Position numbers and translations under genes: made by a program. Under the pieces are notes generated by a model, which was not told the DNA's origin, did not search any database, and saw only the letters and a program-made list of their open reading frames with translations. Below, piece by piece: positions 31,521 to 42,134 of a DNA stretch of 64,000 bases. The DNA comes from Monarcha castaneiventris obscurior (taxonomy: Eukaryota > Chordata > Aves > Passeriformes > Monarchidae), in contig JAMPIT010000354.1 in assembly GCA_026261815.1 (NCBI GenBank), positions 1 through 64,000 of the forward strand, given 5' to 3'. How positions within the stretch are numbered: the first letter of the stretch is position 1; the number at the start of each line of letters is the position of its first letter.

Positions 31521-32639
31521 CCACATCTCTTTGTCATCCTTTCCCCTACAGACATGATCCCAAGATGCCCAAGCAGAGCAGTGTTGACCAGGGGTGGTTT
31601 TAGGAGGGTATTTCAGGGATGTTTGTGCAGTGATTGTTCACACGACGATTGTTAACTCTCCATGCAGGGTCCCTACCTCTTGGACACTCCAGACACACAG
31701 TCAGGAGGAAGGGTGTTTCTCTGGGAAGGTTAGGGGTGCATGGGGCACATGGAGAGCCTTCATTATTCCCAGAGGGAAGGATGGAAGAGTGTACTGAGCC
31801 CTTTTCAGCCTTCGCAAATGCGTAAAGCACCACTGCAGATCACGTGTGCAGGGAGACACAATCCTTTGACAGATTAAGTCCCTCTTAGGCCCCTGGAAAC
31901 AGTTTTTACATATTTTTGAAGACAGGACAGGAAGAGGCAAGCTTCTCTGTGCTTGAAAATTTCTTCAATTAATATTTCCACTCAAGAGAAGCCTACACTG
32001 TTCTCCTGATGCACAGTTATGATTCTATAAATACACTATCTCTTGTACCTTAAGATGATTCTGCTCTTGCTACTACCAGAGAGCACTGGTAAGTCTTCAG
32101 TCACCTGCTGGAATTAAATTCGGCAAATGTCAGGTGAGCTCAAGCTGGTGCAAAGAAATCCCCAGGCAATGATGTCCCTGTGACTTGGGCACCTGCCCCC
32201 CACATGCTCACACACACCTCTTGGTCCAGGTTTTGGTCTGGGTTTTTCTAACACCTTGCTGAGTTCCTTCTCCAAGTCAGTGCAGGGGGACATTGGGAGC
32301 TTACAGAGTTGCAGCTTCTGCTGTGGCTGCAGCCTCCTGATCTCCTGCTCTGGCTTCTGGCGCACTAAAACAGCCCCAGACACGGGATAAACACGACTGA
32401 GCACCCAAACCATCAGTGTGTTGTTGCAAAATGTGGAGCACATAAAATTTTCTTAAGAAATGACGTTCTTTGATGTGGGATCTTTGTATACTTTCAAGCC
32501 TAATCGACAAAAAGAGAGATTTAATCTGTGAAACAGAGAGCAACCAGCAAGCTTTAAGTGACATCCAGGTGTCACAAAGACAACTTGTTCCAAGAATTGC
32601 CTTGTAAAGGTTTAGAGCTGGACACACTTCACTGATCTC

Positions 32640-33148
32640 AGACCTAGGGAGAGGTTAACAAAGCTTGTGAAGGAGGACAAACCACTGATAGTGGGCCCAA
32701 GGAATGCAGAATTTACTGCCTTCAAGGACATCTGGCAAAACTCCCAAGATAAGGCAAAAACCAACAAAGACAACTCAGCAGTTGTGTTGAAATCAGCTCC
32801 AAGTGGGTAAAGGACAATTCTAGGAAGGGCAGATCGTGGCCACCAATGCACGGACCACTGACCCGAGAAATCCCCTGACCCAAAAGAAGAGAAAGTCTGG
32901 GCATGTGGACTAATTAGCATGAGAAACGAGAGAATCATTAACCAATGGAAACAGAATACTAATTAAAAAGAGAACTATGTTGCATGTAGCCAATGAACAC
33001 TAATTCCTTTGTTTGCTAAAATGTATAAAAAGTTTTGATGTTTGGTGTGCTTGTTTTGTGGAATTCCACCGAACACCCAGGCTTGTGCAACTCTGAAATA
33101 AATAATCAATGTCTCCCTCGAGTGTGTAATTATTGGCTTGTTACACAC
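32640..33148 (+). mobile_element. Probable retroviral LTR
   Basis: Contains a TATAAAAA box (33024-33031), then AATAAA (33097-33102), and ends near TTGTTACACA. Its 3' part is shared with the antisense pieces at 4,905-5,060 and 24,848-25,003, so it is a repeated family. The left end is not defined. Confidence 0.5.
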
Positions 33149-33714
33149 CAGGTAATGAATGCAATTTTTGTGGACAACATTATCAATGTTCTTCCTGTCA
33201 GGAAAATCACAAACGCCAGAGGTTTATGTCCAAAAATGAGACAGAGAAGTCCTTGAACTTTATACGAATAAAGGGAGAGAGGCCACTGGGGCACACGCCC
33301 GCGGGCTTTTCTCTCTCGAGGTTTCGGAGGGCACAGCCTCCCTTTTATCACAGCTCCCGGCCGCACGTTGCCCTCTTCCTTTCCCCATCGGCTGAGGCAC
33401 CAGGAAGGTGCAGCCTGCCCCATACCCTCCTTGTTTTACCCCAAAGTTTTACCCCAAAGTTCAGAGTGTCAGGCTCGTGCAGACCCTTGTCTGTTTCAGG
33501 AGCCAGGCTGGCTGGGCCCGGTAACGAACCCGCTGCCCAAAGTCAGCAGAGACATTAGGACCCATTTCAAAGACGTTAACACCCATCAAATTGTTTGTAA
33601 AGACATTAGCACACATCTTTCCTCTCATTCCCATGCTAAAGTCAAAGCACAGCACTGTGACAGCTACTGGGAAATTGCTGAGGCAATCAACTCCATTCCA
33701 GCCTAAATAAATTG

Positions 33715-33840
33715 TATTATGAGGAAGGGTTGAGGGAGGGGGGTTTGTTTAGCCAGGAGAAGAGGTTCAGGGGGCACTTTGTCACTCTCTACAACTCCCT
33801 GAGAAGTTGTAGTGAGGTGGGGTCACTCTTGTGATAAATG
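33715..33840 (+). mobile_element. CR1 LINE fragment
   Basis: Shows typical internal CR1 text on the plus strand (TTTAGCCAGGAGAAGAGG, then ACAACTCCCTGAGA), corresponding to the C-terminal ORF2 region. Confidence 0.65.
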
Positions 33841-34440
33841 AATGAATGATGACTGTTGCCTTTCGCATATAGGATTTTAACATTTTTAAATTATGATGTA
33901 CTATGTAGAAACACTGTTAAGGTAAAATGTAGTTAAGTAGAAACGAAATTAAGGTAAATTGTAACTTCAAAATAGTCGTAATATGTTAATAAATGTATTA
34001 ATAAACACATGGTAATAAATGTCTTTTGAGCTGAGAATCTACAGAGCCAGGAACCAAGACATCTTAGAGAAACAAAGAAGATAAACCGCATGGATCCCAG
34101 GAAGACTGTTATCTCATCAAAACTCACACCTCCCAAGGAAACTGTCAGCTACAAATCAGGCTGGAGACTGGAGAGGCACCGGAGAGAGGGTGTCTGTCTT
34201 CAATTCTGAAGCTATCGAGAGGACCGAAGCAGCATCGTGCTGGCAAAAGGGGGCAGAGACCGGAGTGGGGGGAAATTTGTGTGAAGTGTAAATTACTTTC
34301 TGGCCTTAACGAATATGTAACAGTTTAAGAGAGTACTTAAGTCCACAGTAAAATGAATGGAGGGCGTCTCTGGCAGTATTGCCAAGCGCCCCAGCGCTCT
34401 GATATGCCTTTGTTCTGCTAATAAATGTTCAATATTATGT
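33840..34440 (+). mobile_element. LTR-like sequence
   Basis: AATAAA at 34420-34425 close to the right end, and no coding potential. It resembles a retroviral LTR in layout only, so the identification is weak. Confidence 0.35.
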
Positions 34441-34489
34441 TGCTAAAAATTTAGCTCTTGAATTCCTTTATTTCAGTCTCTTCTGCTGT

Positions 34490-34735
34490 GCCTGCAGTGA
34501 GAGGACCAGGGGAAATGGCCCTGAGCTGAGACAGGGGAGATTCAGACTAGATCAGGGTGGTCAGGCACTGGAAGGGGCTGCCCGGGGAGGTGGTGGGGTC
34601 ACCATCCCTGGGGGTGCTCAGGAGGTGTCAGGATGTGGTTTAGGGGTCACAGTGGGAAGACAGCGGGACTGGATGACCTCGATGATCTCAAAGGTCTCTT
34701 CCAACCTTGACAATTCTGATTCACTGTCTGGGGTC
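34490..34735 (+). mobile_element. CR1 LINE 3'-end fragment
   Basis: Plus-strand CR1 3' region: CTGCCCGGGGAGGTGGTGG, a GATGACCTCGATGATCTC segment, then TCTCTTCCAACCTTGACAAT. Confidence 0.8.
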
Positions 34736-34859
34736 AGCTCATAACCAGCGCCGGAGCCTGCAGCAGGCCCAGTCAAAAACACCAGAATGAGCCTAAGTCT
34801 GGCTCGTTCAACCTAAATTGGTTTATTTCGGCTGGACATTCCCCAGCACCTCAGGGCGG

Positions 34860-35192
34860 TTTAACGGGCCCGGCCCAGCCGCGCTCGATGCCCCGCCAAC
34901 CGCGGCTGGGCGGGAAGGGCGGGACTGGCCCGGCCCCACACCCAGCCCCTCAGCCGGCCCCGAGGCGGAGCCGGACCGGCCCCGCACCCAGCCCCTCAGC
35001 CGGCCCCGAGGTGGTGGGGGACCGGTCCTACACCCAGCCCCACAGCCGGCCCCGAGGTGGTGGGGGACCGGTCCTACACCCAGCCCCGCAGCCGGCCCCG
35101 AGGCAGACCCGGCCTCGCCCGGCCTCAGAGCGGGCCTAGCCTCACATCCCGCCCCGGAGCAGACCCGGCCCAGCCCCACACCAGACCCCGCC
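34860..35192 (+). promoter_or_regulatory. GC-rich presumed GTSF1 promoter and 5' UTR
   Basis: A CpG-rich stretch directly before the GTSF1 start codon, including a 46-bp tandem repeat. No TATA box is evident, which fits a CpG-island type promoter. The transcription start cannot be placed from sequence. Confidence 0.6.
34927..35112. repeat. 46-bp tandem repeat upstream of GTSF1
   Basis: The core CAGCCGGCCCCGAG begins at 34951, 34997, 35043 and 35089, an exact 46-base spacing. Two middle units also share GTGGTGGGGGACCGGTCCTA. Confidence 0.85.
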
Positions 35193-35214
35193 ATGGAGCT
35201 CGAGGACGACTTGG
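35193..35214 (+). CDS. GTSF1 coding exon 1
   Basis: ATG plus codons for MELEDDL and the first base of Asp8; donor TTGG|GTGAGG. Short first coding exons of this kind are usual when the zinc finger begins in exon 2. Confidence 0.8.
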
Positions 35215-38200
35215 GTGAGGCTTGGGGTTGGTTGGGGAGAGACGGGGAAGGCGCTCCTCGGCTGCGGGCAGGGCTCGGACCAGACCCGCGCCATCGGGGT
35301 CTGTTCCCGCTCGGGCCTGGCCCGTCCCTTACCCCAGGCCAGCTCTGTCCCCTCTCGGACCGGGTCAGTTCCCGTGCCCAGTGCCGAAGCCGGGCGGGCC
35401 CCCGCGGGCTCTCTCTCGGTGGTTCCAGCCTGGGTTGCCAGGGGCAGAGCTGGTGCGGGTGGGTTCCGCAGGATTTGCCTGAATAAAGCGACTTTGTTTA
35501 GTTCGAACGTGTCTTCCAGCCGTGTCTCCCGGCTCAGCCGCTCCAGGCGGTTTTGGGATCCGTTTCCATGCAGTGTGGACAGGGACAGGTACAAGGATCT
35601 CCCTGCATGTGGCATTGTTGGGGTGCCTTTGGTGGTTTTAGCCGTGTATAACTTGCACCTGCTCGTCTGCCCGAGCCGCTCCTGTGCTGTTGGTGTTTGG
35701 TGCTGAGGGCTCTCCTCCTCCTCTGGTGCTCGTCTCTGTCCCCTTCGCTTCACTGGCAACGTACTTGATCTTGTGTGGAGCCAGTTCCGAGAGAGAAGCT
35801 ATTGGAAAATCGCTAACAGATAGTGCTTAGTCTTGTAAATTCTTTGAACAGACAGTGCTTAATTCTGTATTTACATATATCAGTGATTAATGTGCACAAG
35901 TGGGTATCTTAGCCGTGAGAATAAAGACTATGTGCCTGATAAAATGTGTATCTTGGCCGGGCCCCGTAGTTGGAATGCATTCAAGGAGAAGAAACCCTCC
36001 TCGGGGGGGAGGAGGGGGACGTTTGGAGGAGCATCCCCCGTGCACCCGGTGCCAAAATAAAGTAGTGCTGCTTTTTAATACTGAAATTATAGTCTTAGAG
36101 AGTTTTATTTTTCACAGCGTTTTCGGTGGCAAAACCACTTGTGATAACTCTTCCAGGGCCAGCTGGGCCAGTGCAAAGCCAGGTGGGTTTTCAACTGCTC
36201 TAATGCCCTGAGTGGGTTGTTGAGATGAGAGGTGCTCAGAGGCAGCAGCACTACACAGCCCAGATGGCAATGAGGATCCTGCCTGTCCTTTTTTTTTCCC
36301 AAGTGGCTTTCAGCGTGAATTCTGCTCGTTGGGACTTCTGAAACAGCATTTTAACAACTGCCAGCCTGGGGCCTGATGGAGCCACACATGTGAGAGACGA
36401 AGGCAGAGGCAGTAGCAGCCAGTGCCTAGAGCTAGTTTAGCTCCTGTGTAATAAAATTCTAAATGTGCTGAAAGCCTGGGCAACAAGAGTGGCCAAGCAG
36501 AAAGGGTGGGAGCAGCCCAGGCTCCCTGGCGTGTACCCCACAGACAGACCCACAGGCAGTAGTGGGGCCTTGTGTCTCCTCCTGGCTGCCTCTCTTCCTC
36601 ATTTAGAATATGTTTATTTATTAATATTTATATTTAAATATATTTTGTAGACAAATACTACGTATGCACAGGTTCACACTGCTTCACTGTTCAGTATGTT
36701 TGTTCCTCAGTGTTTTTCCTGGTTTAGTAATGCCTCAGCTCCTAAATAACTGCATGTTTAAAGCTTCATTTAGAGTCTCATGCACCATGTTAGGCACACT
36801 GCTACCTCCAGAATGTAATTCAGTTCCCTCCCATTCTGCCTTCAGCAAAACAAGTTGTTGATGGAAAAATGATTTGGTTTGGCTGCTGAAAGCACTGGTG
36901 GGTGTGACAGGATCCCACTGATCCTCCTCCAAGAGAGCTGGAAAGTGCTGCTCGCTTTCCCTTGGAGTAAGGGTGGTTGCCTCCCTAATAAGGTAACCTA
37001 AAGAGTTGTTATGCTCAGTGGTACTGACTCTCCTCTGTTTTAAGTAATGTCCCAGTTATGAGAACTTCAAGTTTAATTAATTTGGTTATGCAAAGCAGGT
37101 GCCTGCCTTAATGAATGGTTTCAAACTAAAAGCAACTGGTTTAACTCCCTCAGACCACAGCCCTGATGTGGTGGTGTGGGGTTTTCCCCACTGCACTGTG
37201 TAATTCTTGTCTTTCTAACCAGGTGCTTTTCTCTGTTCCCCTGTTCTGTCAGATGTGTTGGATCCAGAGCGGTTAATCCAGTGCCCGTTGGTTAAACACC
37301 ATCGGATCAGAGCACGGCGGTTTCCCTATCACCTGGTGAAGTGCAAGGAGGTGAGCTGGGCAGGCAGTGACTGAGTGACTCTGTGCATGCAAATGCACCT
37401 TGTGTTCCTGCATTTCCTGGCAAATAGCCCTGTTTAGCCTTTATTTCATATAACTTGGTGATTTGTTTCGTAATAGCTCCAGGCACACATGAATTCACCC
37501 AAGAGCAGTCTGGCTGTGTGGGAAGGAGACAGAGATCCTTCATGGTTAGTTCAGGGAGCAGACTCCGGTCTCTTCCACCTGCTCACAGGGAGGTCAGATT
37601 CATTTTTCCACTTTCAGCTGAAGAGAGGACTCTGTTGGAGTTCTGAGCACCCCTCTGGGCCCCTCAGAGCAGAAGTGCTGTGATGTTGCAGTTTATTCTT
37701 TAACTGCAGGGCTGGGCACTTTTGTTTTGCCAACAGCTGTTTCATGGGCATCTGGTAGAAACTGCACATCCTGGGCTCAGCACGTTTGGGAGAGGTTTAT
37801 TCCCCTCTCTGTCTTTAATCAAGAATTTGATTACAAATCATTTCATTGGACACATTCCTTCCTCTCTTCTCCTCTGTTGCCCTCATGATTGGGTTTCTTT
37901 AAACCTTCTGAGCTTTGGGTCTTTTCTGGGACTTCTGAGAACCTGATTGTCCCCTTTTTAAGTTTGCCAGTGTGTTTTTAAAACAGTCCAGCATTGCGGT
38001 GCCTTCCACTTAAGATGCAGCTGTAGGCAGCGTGTCCTGACATCACTACAATAAATTTATTTTGGTGGAACTGAAGCCTTAAAAATATTAATTAGCTAGT
38101 GAAAGTGGGGGCCAGAGCTAAGCGGCAAGTACCAAACATTCAGGAGGGCTGAAATTCTCCATGTTGAGCCTCTGCACATTTTGGCAGGAGTGTGCATGTG

Positions 38201-41200
38201 AGCTGGGTGAACAGTGTTAGCAAGTAAACCTTAAAACATGTTGGTTTTGTCCCGGTGTTGCTTAACTGATGACCAGAGAGTTTTGGGAAGTTTCCTAGTT
38301 AGGAGGTTGAGGTGAGATAGTGATCATCAAACAGATAAAGTCAGTGTCTAACTAATTAGCAGAAGAGTTCAGGGATTGTCACTGGTCCATCTGAAGATGC
38401 CATAGTGTATTCTTTGCAGTGGCAAGGGTCTGGGTGGAGATTGTCCCTCTTGCTTGGAACAAGTTTGTTGAGTTTCCTTTGCGTCCCTTATGCGTAAAAT
38501 CCGATTAATGCTTCCACCTGGCTCAGTCTCCCATTGCTCTGTGCAGAGCACAGCCCTGACCCAGACAGGGACACTGCAAGCAGAGCGAGCTGGATCTTCT
38601 TGGCTGGGACTGTGTTAGAATCATGGAATCACAGGATGGTTTGGGTTGGAAGGGACCTTAAAGCTCATCCAGTGCCACCCCCTGCCATGGACAGGGACCT
38701 TCCACTATCCCAGGTTGCTCCAAACCCTGTCCAGCCTGGCCTTGGACACTTCCAGGGATGGGGCAGCCACAGCTGCTCTAGGCACCCTGTGCCAGGGCCT
38801 GCCCACCCTCACAGGGAAGAATTCCTTCCCAATATCCCATCTAACCCTGCCTTCTGGCAGTCAGAAGCCACTCGCTCGTGCCATAAGATGGCAGCGATGG
38901 ACATGTGTGGACATGGCAGCCCCAGCTGTACCAGAGAGGGAATGCCAAGGGCCCTGGGTGTGCTGGAGCCAAGGATCAGCAGTGGTGGAGGAGGAACTGC
39001 CTCAAGCAGCACTTCTGCCTTGGGTGTGAGTCTGATCCCTGACCAGCAGAGCCAGGCAGGCACTGGTCCTGTGGCAGAGCTGGGGCTTTCCCAGTAAAAG
39101 TCTCTGTCACTCACAGAAGGTAATTAACTGTAGTGGCAGCTGAGCTCTGCTACTAGAACTGGTGCCTGGCATAATGGAAATCCAGGTGAAATGCTCCCAG
39201 CTCCCTGGCTCTGCTGAAAGGTTTACAGAATTTCTCTGCCTTTGTGCCCACTTAGTTAAAATATATCTGAAGCGTTTAGATTTGCCTGATGTCTCTCTCG
39301 TACTGGTTTTAAAATGGTTTCATTTATGCTTTAAGCCATGCACTTGTATCACCAGCACTGCAGGGAACTGTAGGGAATTTGCTGAGGGTCTGTTTCACTT
39401 CAGTCAGGGGTGGCTCAGTGTTTGTGAATTGTGTTTGGAAGAACAGTCATGTTCATTTCCCCTTTTGTTTTTAGTGATTGTCTGATCAATACATTGCAAT
39501 TTCTTGTTTATTATTTTATTTTTTAAAGCAACACCACAAATATCCCAGTATTTTTCGTATGTGTCAACACGAGAGAAGTGAACTTGAGAGATGTGGCATA
39601 TAATTTTGGTTTTCCCTTGTCTAGAGCAACCCTGAAATTGCAAAGAAATTGGCCACGTGCCCCTTCAACGCTCGTCACCTGGTTCCTCCGGCCGACCTCA
39701 GTGACCACATCATGAAGTGCAACGACAAAGACTTTATGGAGCAAGATGTGGGTAAGAGAACCCCTGTGCTCCCAGGTGTCAGTGCACCCTGGGGACTGAG
39801 GTCTCCTCTGGTAAGGATGGGTCGTGGAATAACCCAAAAGTGGGATGCAAATTGTTGTCTGTAGTTCTGTGTGAAACAGCAGCTTCAGGAAAACTTGGTC
39901 TCATTTGCTTGGCTTTATTGGGCAGTTTCTTGAGAATATGGCAGGTGCTCTGGGTAGGCCTTGCATGTATTTTGTTACCAGGCTTGTTGAATAGAAAGGT
40001 TGTACCCAACACCATGGAGGAGGTGCCTCTGGAAGGAGGGGTGGGGTGCACTAATGGCCACAAGGATGGGCCACTCCTTTTGCAGAGCTGATGTCCCTTT
40101 AACTCTTGCACACCACAGAGCTCACAGTTTTTTATCTTCTGTAGAGGTGCACAGGCACTGATGCCTGCATCCATGTCAGCAGGTTTCTTCTTCACTCCAG
40201 CATTCCTGCTCAAAGTTCCAGGGAACAGTCTTTTTTTCATTGAAAAAGGCAAATTTGAAGTTGCTGGATTTCAGCTGTCCCCAAACTGTTTGCAGGGCTT
40301 CCTCTAAAACCCAGAGATGTTTTAGAGCTTAAGCCAAAGTGTTCAATGGATTTAAGGACTGCTGGTCACTGTGTTTTCTCTCTTCCTGAAGTGAGCCGGT
40401 CCTGTGAGCCCTCGCAGGAGCAGTTCAGTAATGGGAGCACGTGGCAGGCACCTCCATGTCATGAAGACTGGGAAACAGGTGAGGAACTTCCCCATTTGCT
40501 GCCTTCTCCCTGGCTCCTCTTGGGACAGTGTGAGGCCAGGGGTGCTGCTCACTCAGGGCTGCCTTGTAGGACACTTTGCTTATGCTTGTTCCTAAAAACA
40601 TGGATCTCTCCACCCAGCAGGCTTGGCTTGGTATAGAGAACAATCCAAAATGCCTGCCAGAACAAGCATGAGGAGAGATTTCCAAGCATCCCTTCCTCCG
40701 ATATGAGCTTTTGTACCTGATGTGCAGTGACAGCAATGGAAACATGCTCCTCAATGAAGCAGACACATTTCATCATAGGTCAACTTTTCCTCCCTCTTGA
40801 ACACGTGAAAATATGTCAGAGATATTCCTGATCATAGAGTCATAGAATCCCTGAATGGTTTGGCTTGGATGGAACCTTAAAGCTCATCTCATTCCATGAG
40901 CAGGGACACCTTCCACTGCCCCAGGTTGCTCCAAGGCCTGTCCAACCTGGCCTTGGACACTTCCAGGGATGGGGCAGCCACAGCTGCTCTGGGCACCCTC
41001 TGCCAGGGCCTCTCCACCCTCACAGGGAAGAATTCCTTCCCAATATCCCATCTATCCCTGCCCTCTTGCAATGGGAAGCCATTTAAGCCACTGATCTGAT
41101 GATGTTGGTTTCTGGGGTTTCTTAGTTCTGAGCCACATCTGCTTTCTTTCACAGAGCTGCTGGAGGGATCTGAGTCTACTTTTGTGTGGGGTGTGATCAA

Positions 41201-42134
41201 CTCTGCTGTAAACAGGTAGGGAATGCAAGTTTGATTCTTTACATCAGTGTTTGTGTAAATGAATATTGGAGCCTTCTCCCAGCCTCACCTCGATGGCTGG
41301 ACAGGAGCTGCCTTTGCTGCTGTACAACCCTAGGAGGAGAGGTGCTGCTGGTTCAGTGTGACCTGCTTCCTCATATGGCCTGGACCAGAGAAGGAAACCC
41401 TCAAGAGCACAGATACTGCTCCTGTGTGCCTGTGGCAGGCTGCTCTTCCTGCCCGTGGCCTGTGTTCAGGGATGGATGTCTGGACAATATGCAAGGGAGA
41501 AAGGTGGTCACACCTTGTGGTCCCTGCTAGTCCTTGGGAGATCCCTTGTGAGCTCCTGCCTCCTGGAGCCTGGCAGATGTGCTGGAGTTGGGCCTTGTGT
41601 CAGCAGAATCCTCCCCTCGTGCCCTTTCCAAAGTGTGGTCCCAGTTTGGGGCGGGGGGAGTGAGGAGCTCAGTGCCCAGCTGTGAACTGGAAGGGGCTGC
41701 CCTGGCTGGTTTCACTGACTGTGGGCTGGCTAAAGGATGTGGTGACACCACCAGAGCTGCCCAAGGTGTTTTAAGGTTTATCTAATGGGTTCATTTAAGG
41801 TTCAGCAACACTCCTGCCCATGGCAGCTCCGAGTTCTGTGTGAGCTCTTCAATAGGGGCTGACAGCAGCACTGCCTGGTTCCACCTGTAAGACTCTTTAA
41901 AAGACATTTTAGTGTTCAGAGCACATCCAGCTCTCCACAGCACCACCACCATGGTGGCACAGCACCATCCCTCAGGGCCCTGCTGCAGTAAAATGCATGA
42001 ATGTGAGCCAGTGCATTTGCCAGAAGTAACCAAAGTCACTTAATTGTAGCACCATCAGTGACCAGAACAACGCCCTGCCCTCACGGATGCGACCCCCCGA
42101 GACCCTCCCGTACACCGTGTCTGCAGGACTGTGA
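35193..42134 (+). CDS. GTSF1, gametocyte-specific factor 1 (six coding exons)
   Basis: Joining 35193-35214, 37253-37350, 39625-39751, 40392-40478, 41155-41215 and 42050-42134 gives 159 codons in one frame with GT-AG introns. GTSF1 proteins are PIWI cofactors that stimulate piRNA-guided target cleavage or silencing of transposons in germ cells. The two U11-48K-type CHHC zinc fingers are complete: C18-x5-H24-x9-H34-x3-C38 and C52-x5-H58-x9-H68-x3-C72, the second beginning [10 protein letters not shown]. The acidic tail keeps the tryptophans expected for PIWI contact (W100, W109, W123, in STWQAPP, HEDWE and TFVWG). The end ([13 protein letters not shown]) is a little shorter than the mammalian tail, and an alternative last exon is possible. 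It is convergent with GOSR2. Confidence 0.92.
37253..37350 (+). CDS. GTSF1 coding exon 2 (first CHHC finger)
   Basis: Acceptor TTCTGTCAG, donor AAGGAG|GTGAGC. Encodes residues 8-40, with [13 protein letters not shown] and the first zinc finger ([12 protein letters not shown]). Confidence 0.92.
38618..38890 (-). mobile_element. CR1 LINE 3' end in GTSF1 intron 2
   Basis: Full CR1 3'-end signature in reverse complement: AATCATGGAATCACAGGATG, GGTTGGAAGGGACC and GGCCTTGGACACTTCCA. It runs opposite to the gene. Confidence 0.88.
39625..39751 (+). CDS. GTSF1 coding exon 3 (second CHHC finger)
   Basis: Acceptor TTGTCTAG, donor GTGG|GTAAGA. Encodes residues 41-82, with the second zinc finger and the EQDV motif that follows it. 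Confidence 0.93.
40392..40478 (+). CDS. GTSF1 coding exon 4
   Basis: Acceptor CCTGAAG, donor ACAG|GTGAGG. Encodes residues 83-111, with [13 protein letters not shown]. Confidence 0.88.
40830..41095 (-). mobile_element. CR1 LINE 3' end in GTSF1 intron 4
   Basis: Same family and orientation as the intron 2 copy (ATAGAATCCCTGAATGGTTT, then GGCCTTGGACACTTCCA). It ends about 60 bases before exon 5. Confidence 0.88.
41155..41215 (+). CDS. GTSF1 coding exon 5
   Basis: Acceptor TTTCACAG, donor AACAG|GTAGGG. Encodes [20 protein letters not shown], with the conserved FVWG. Confidence 0.88.
42050..42134 (+). CDS. GTSF1 coding exon 6 and stop
   Basis: Acceptor AATTGTAG. Encodes residues 132-159 and ends with TGA at 42132-42134. 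The sequence ACT|GTGAGT just before the stop (exon end 42130) is itself a good splice donor, so the exon might be spliced on instead of terminal. Confidence 0.75.

Larger units (their letters stand above)
31520..34860. other. Intergenic region between K8 and GTSF1, LTR- and CR1-rich
   Basis: No gene is recognised. Positions 31,520-32,600 show nothing familiar. LTR-like sequence lies at about 32,640-33,148 and 33,840-34,440, and CR1 pieces at about 33,715-33,840 and 34,490-34,735. Positions 33,280-33,700 may be another antisense LTR, but I cannot support that firmly. Confidence 0.5.

Noticed and set aside
34818..35759. Frames of 160-220 codons over the GTSF1 promoter
   Set aside because: Products of the 46-bp GC-rich tandem repeat; the true GTSF1 start at 35193 lies in another frame and splices correctly.
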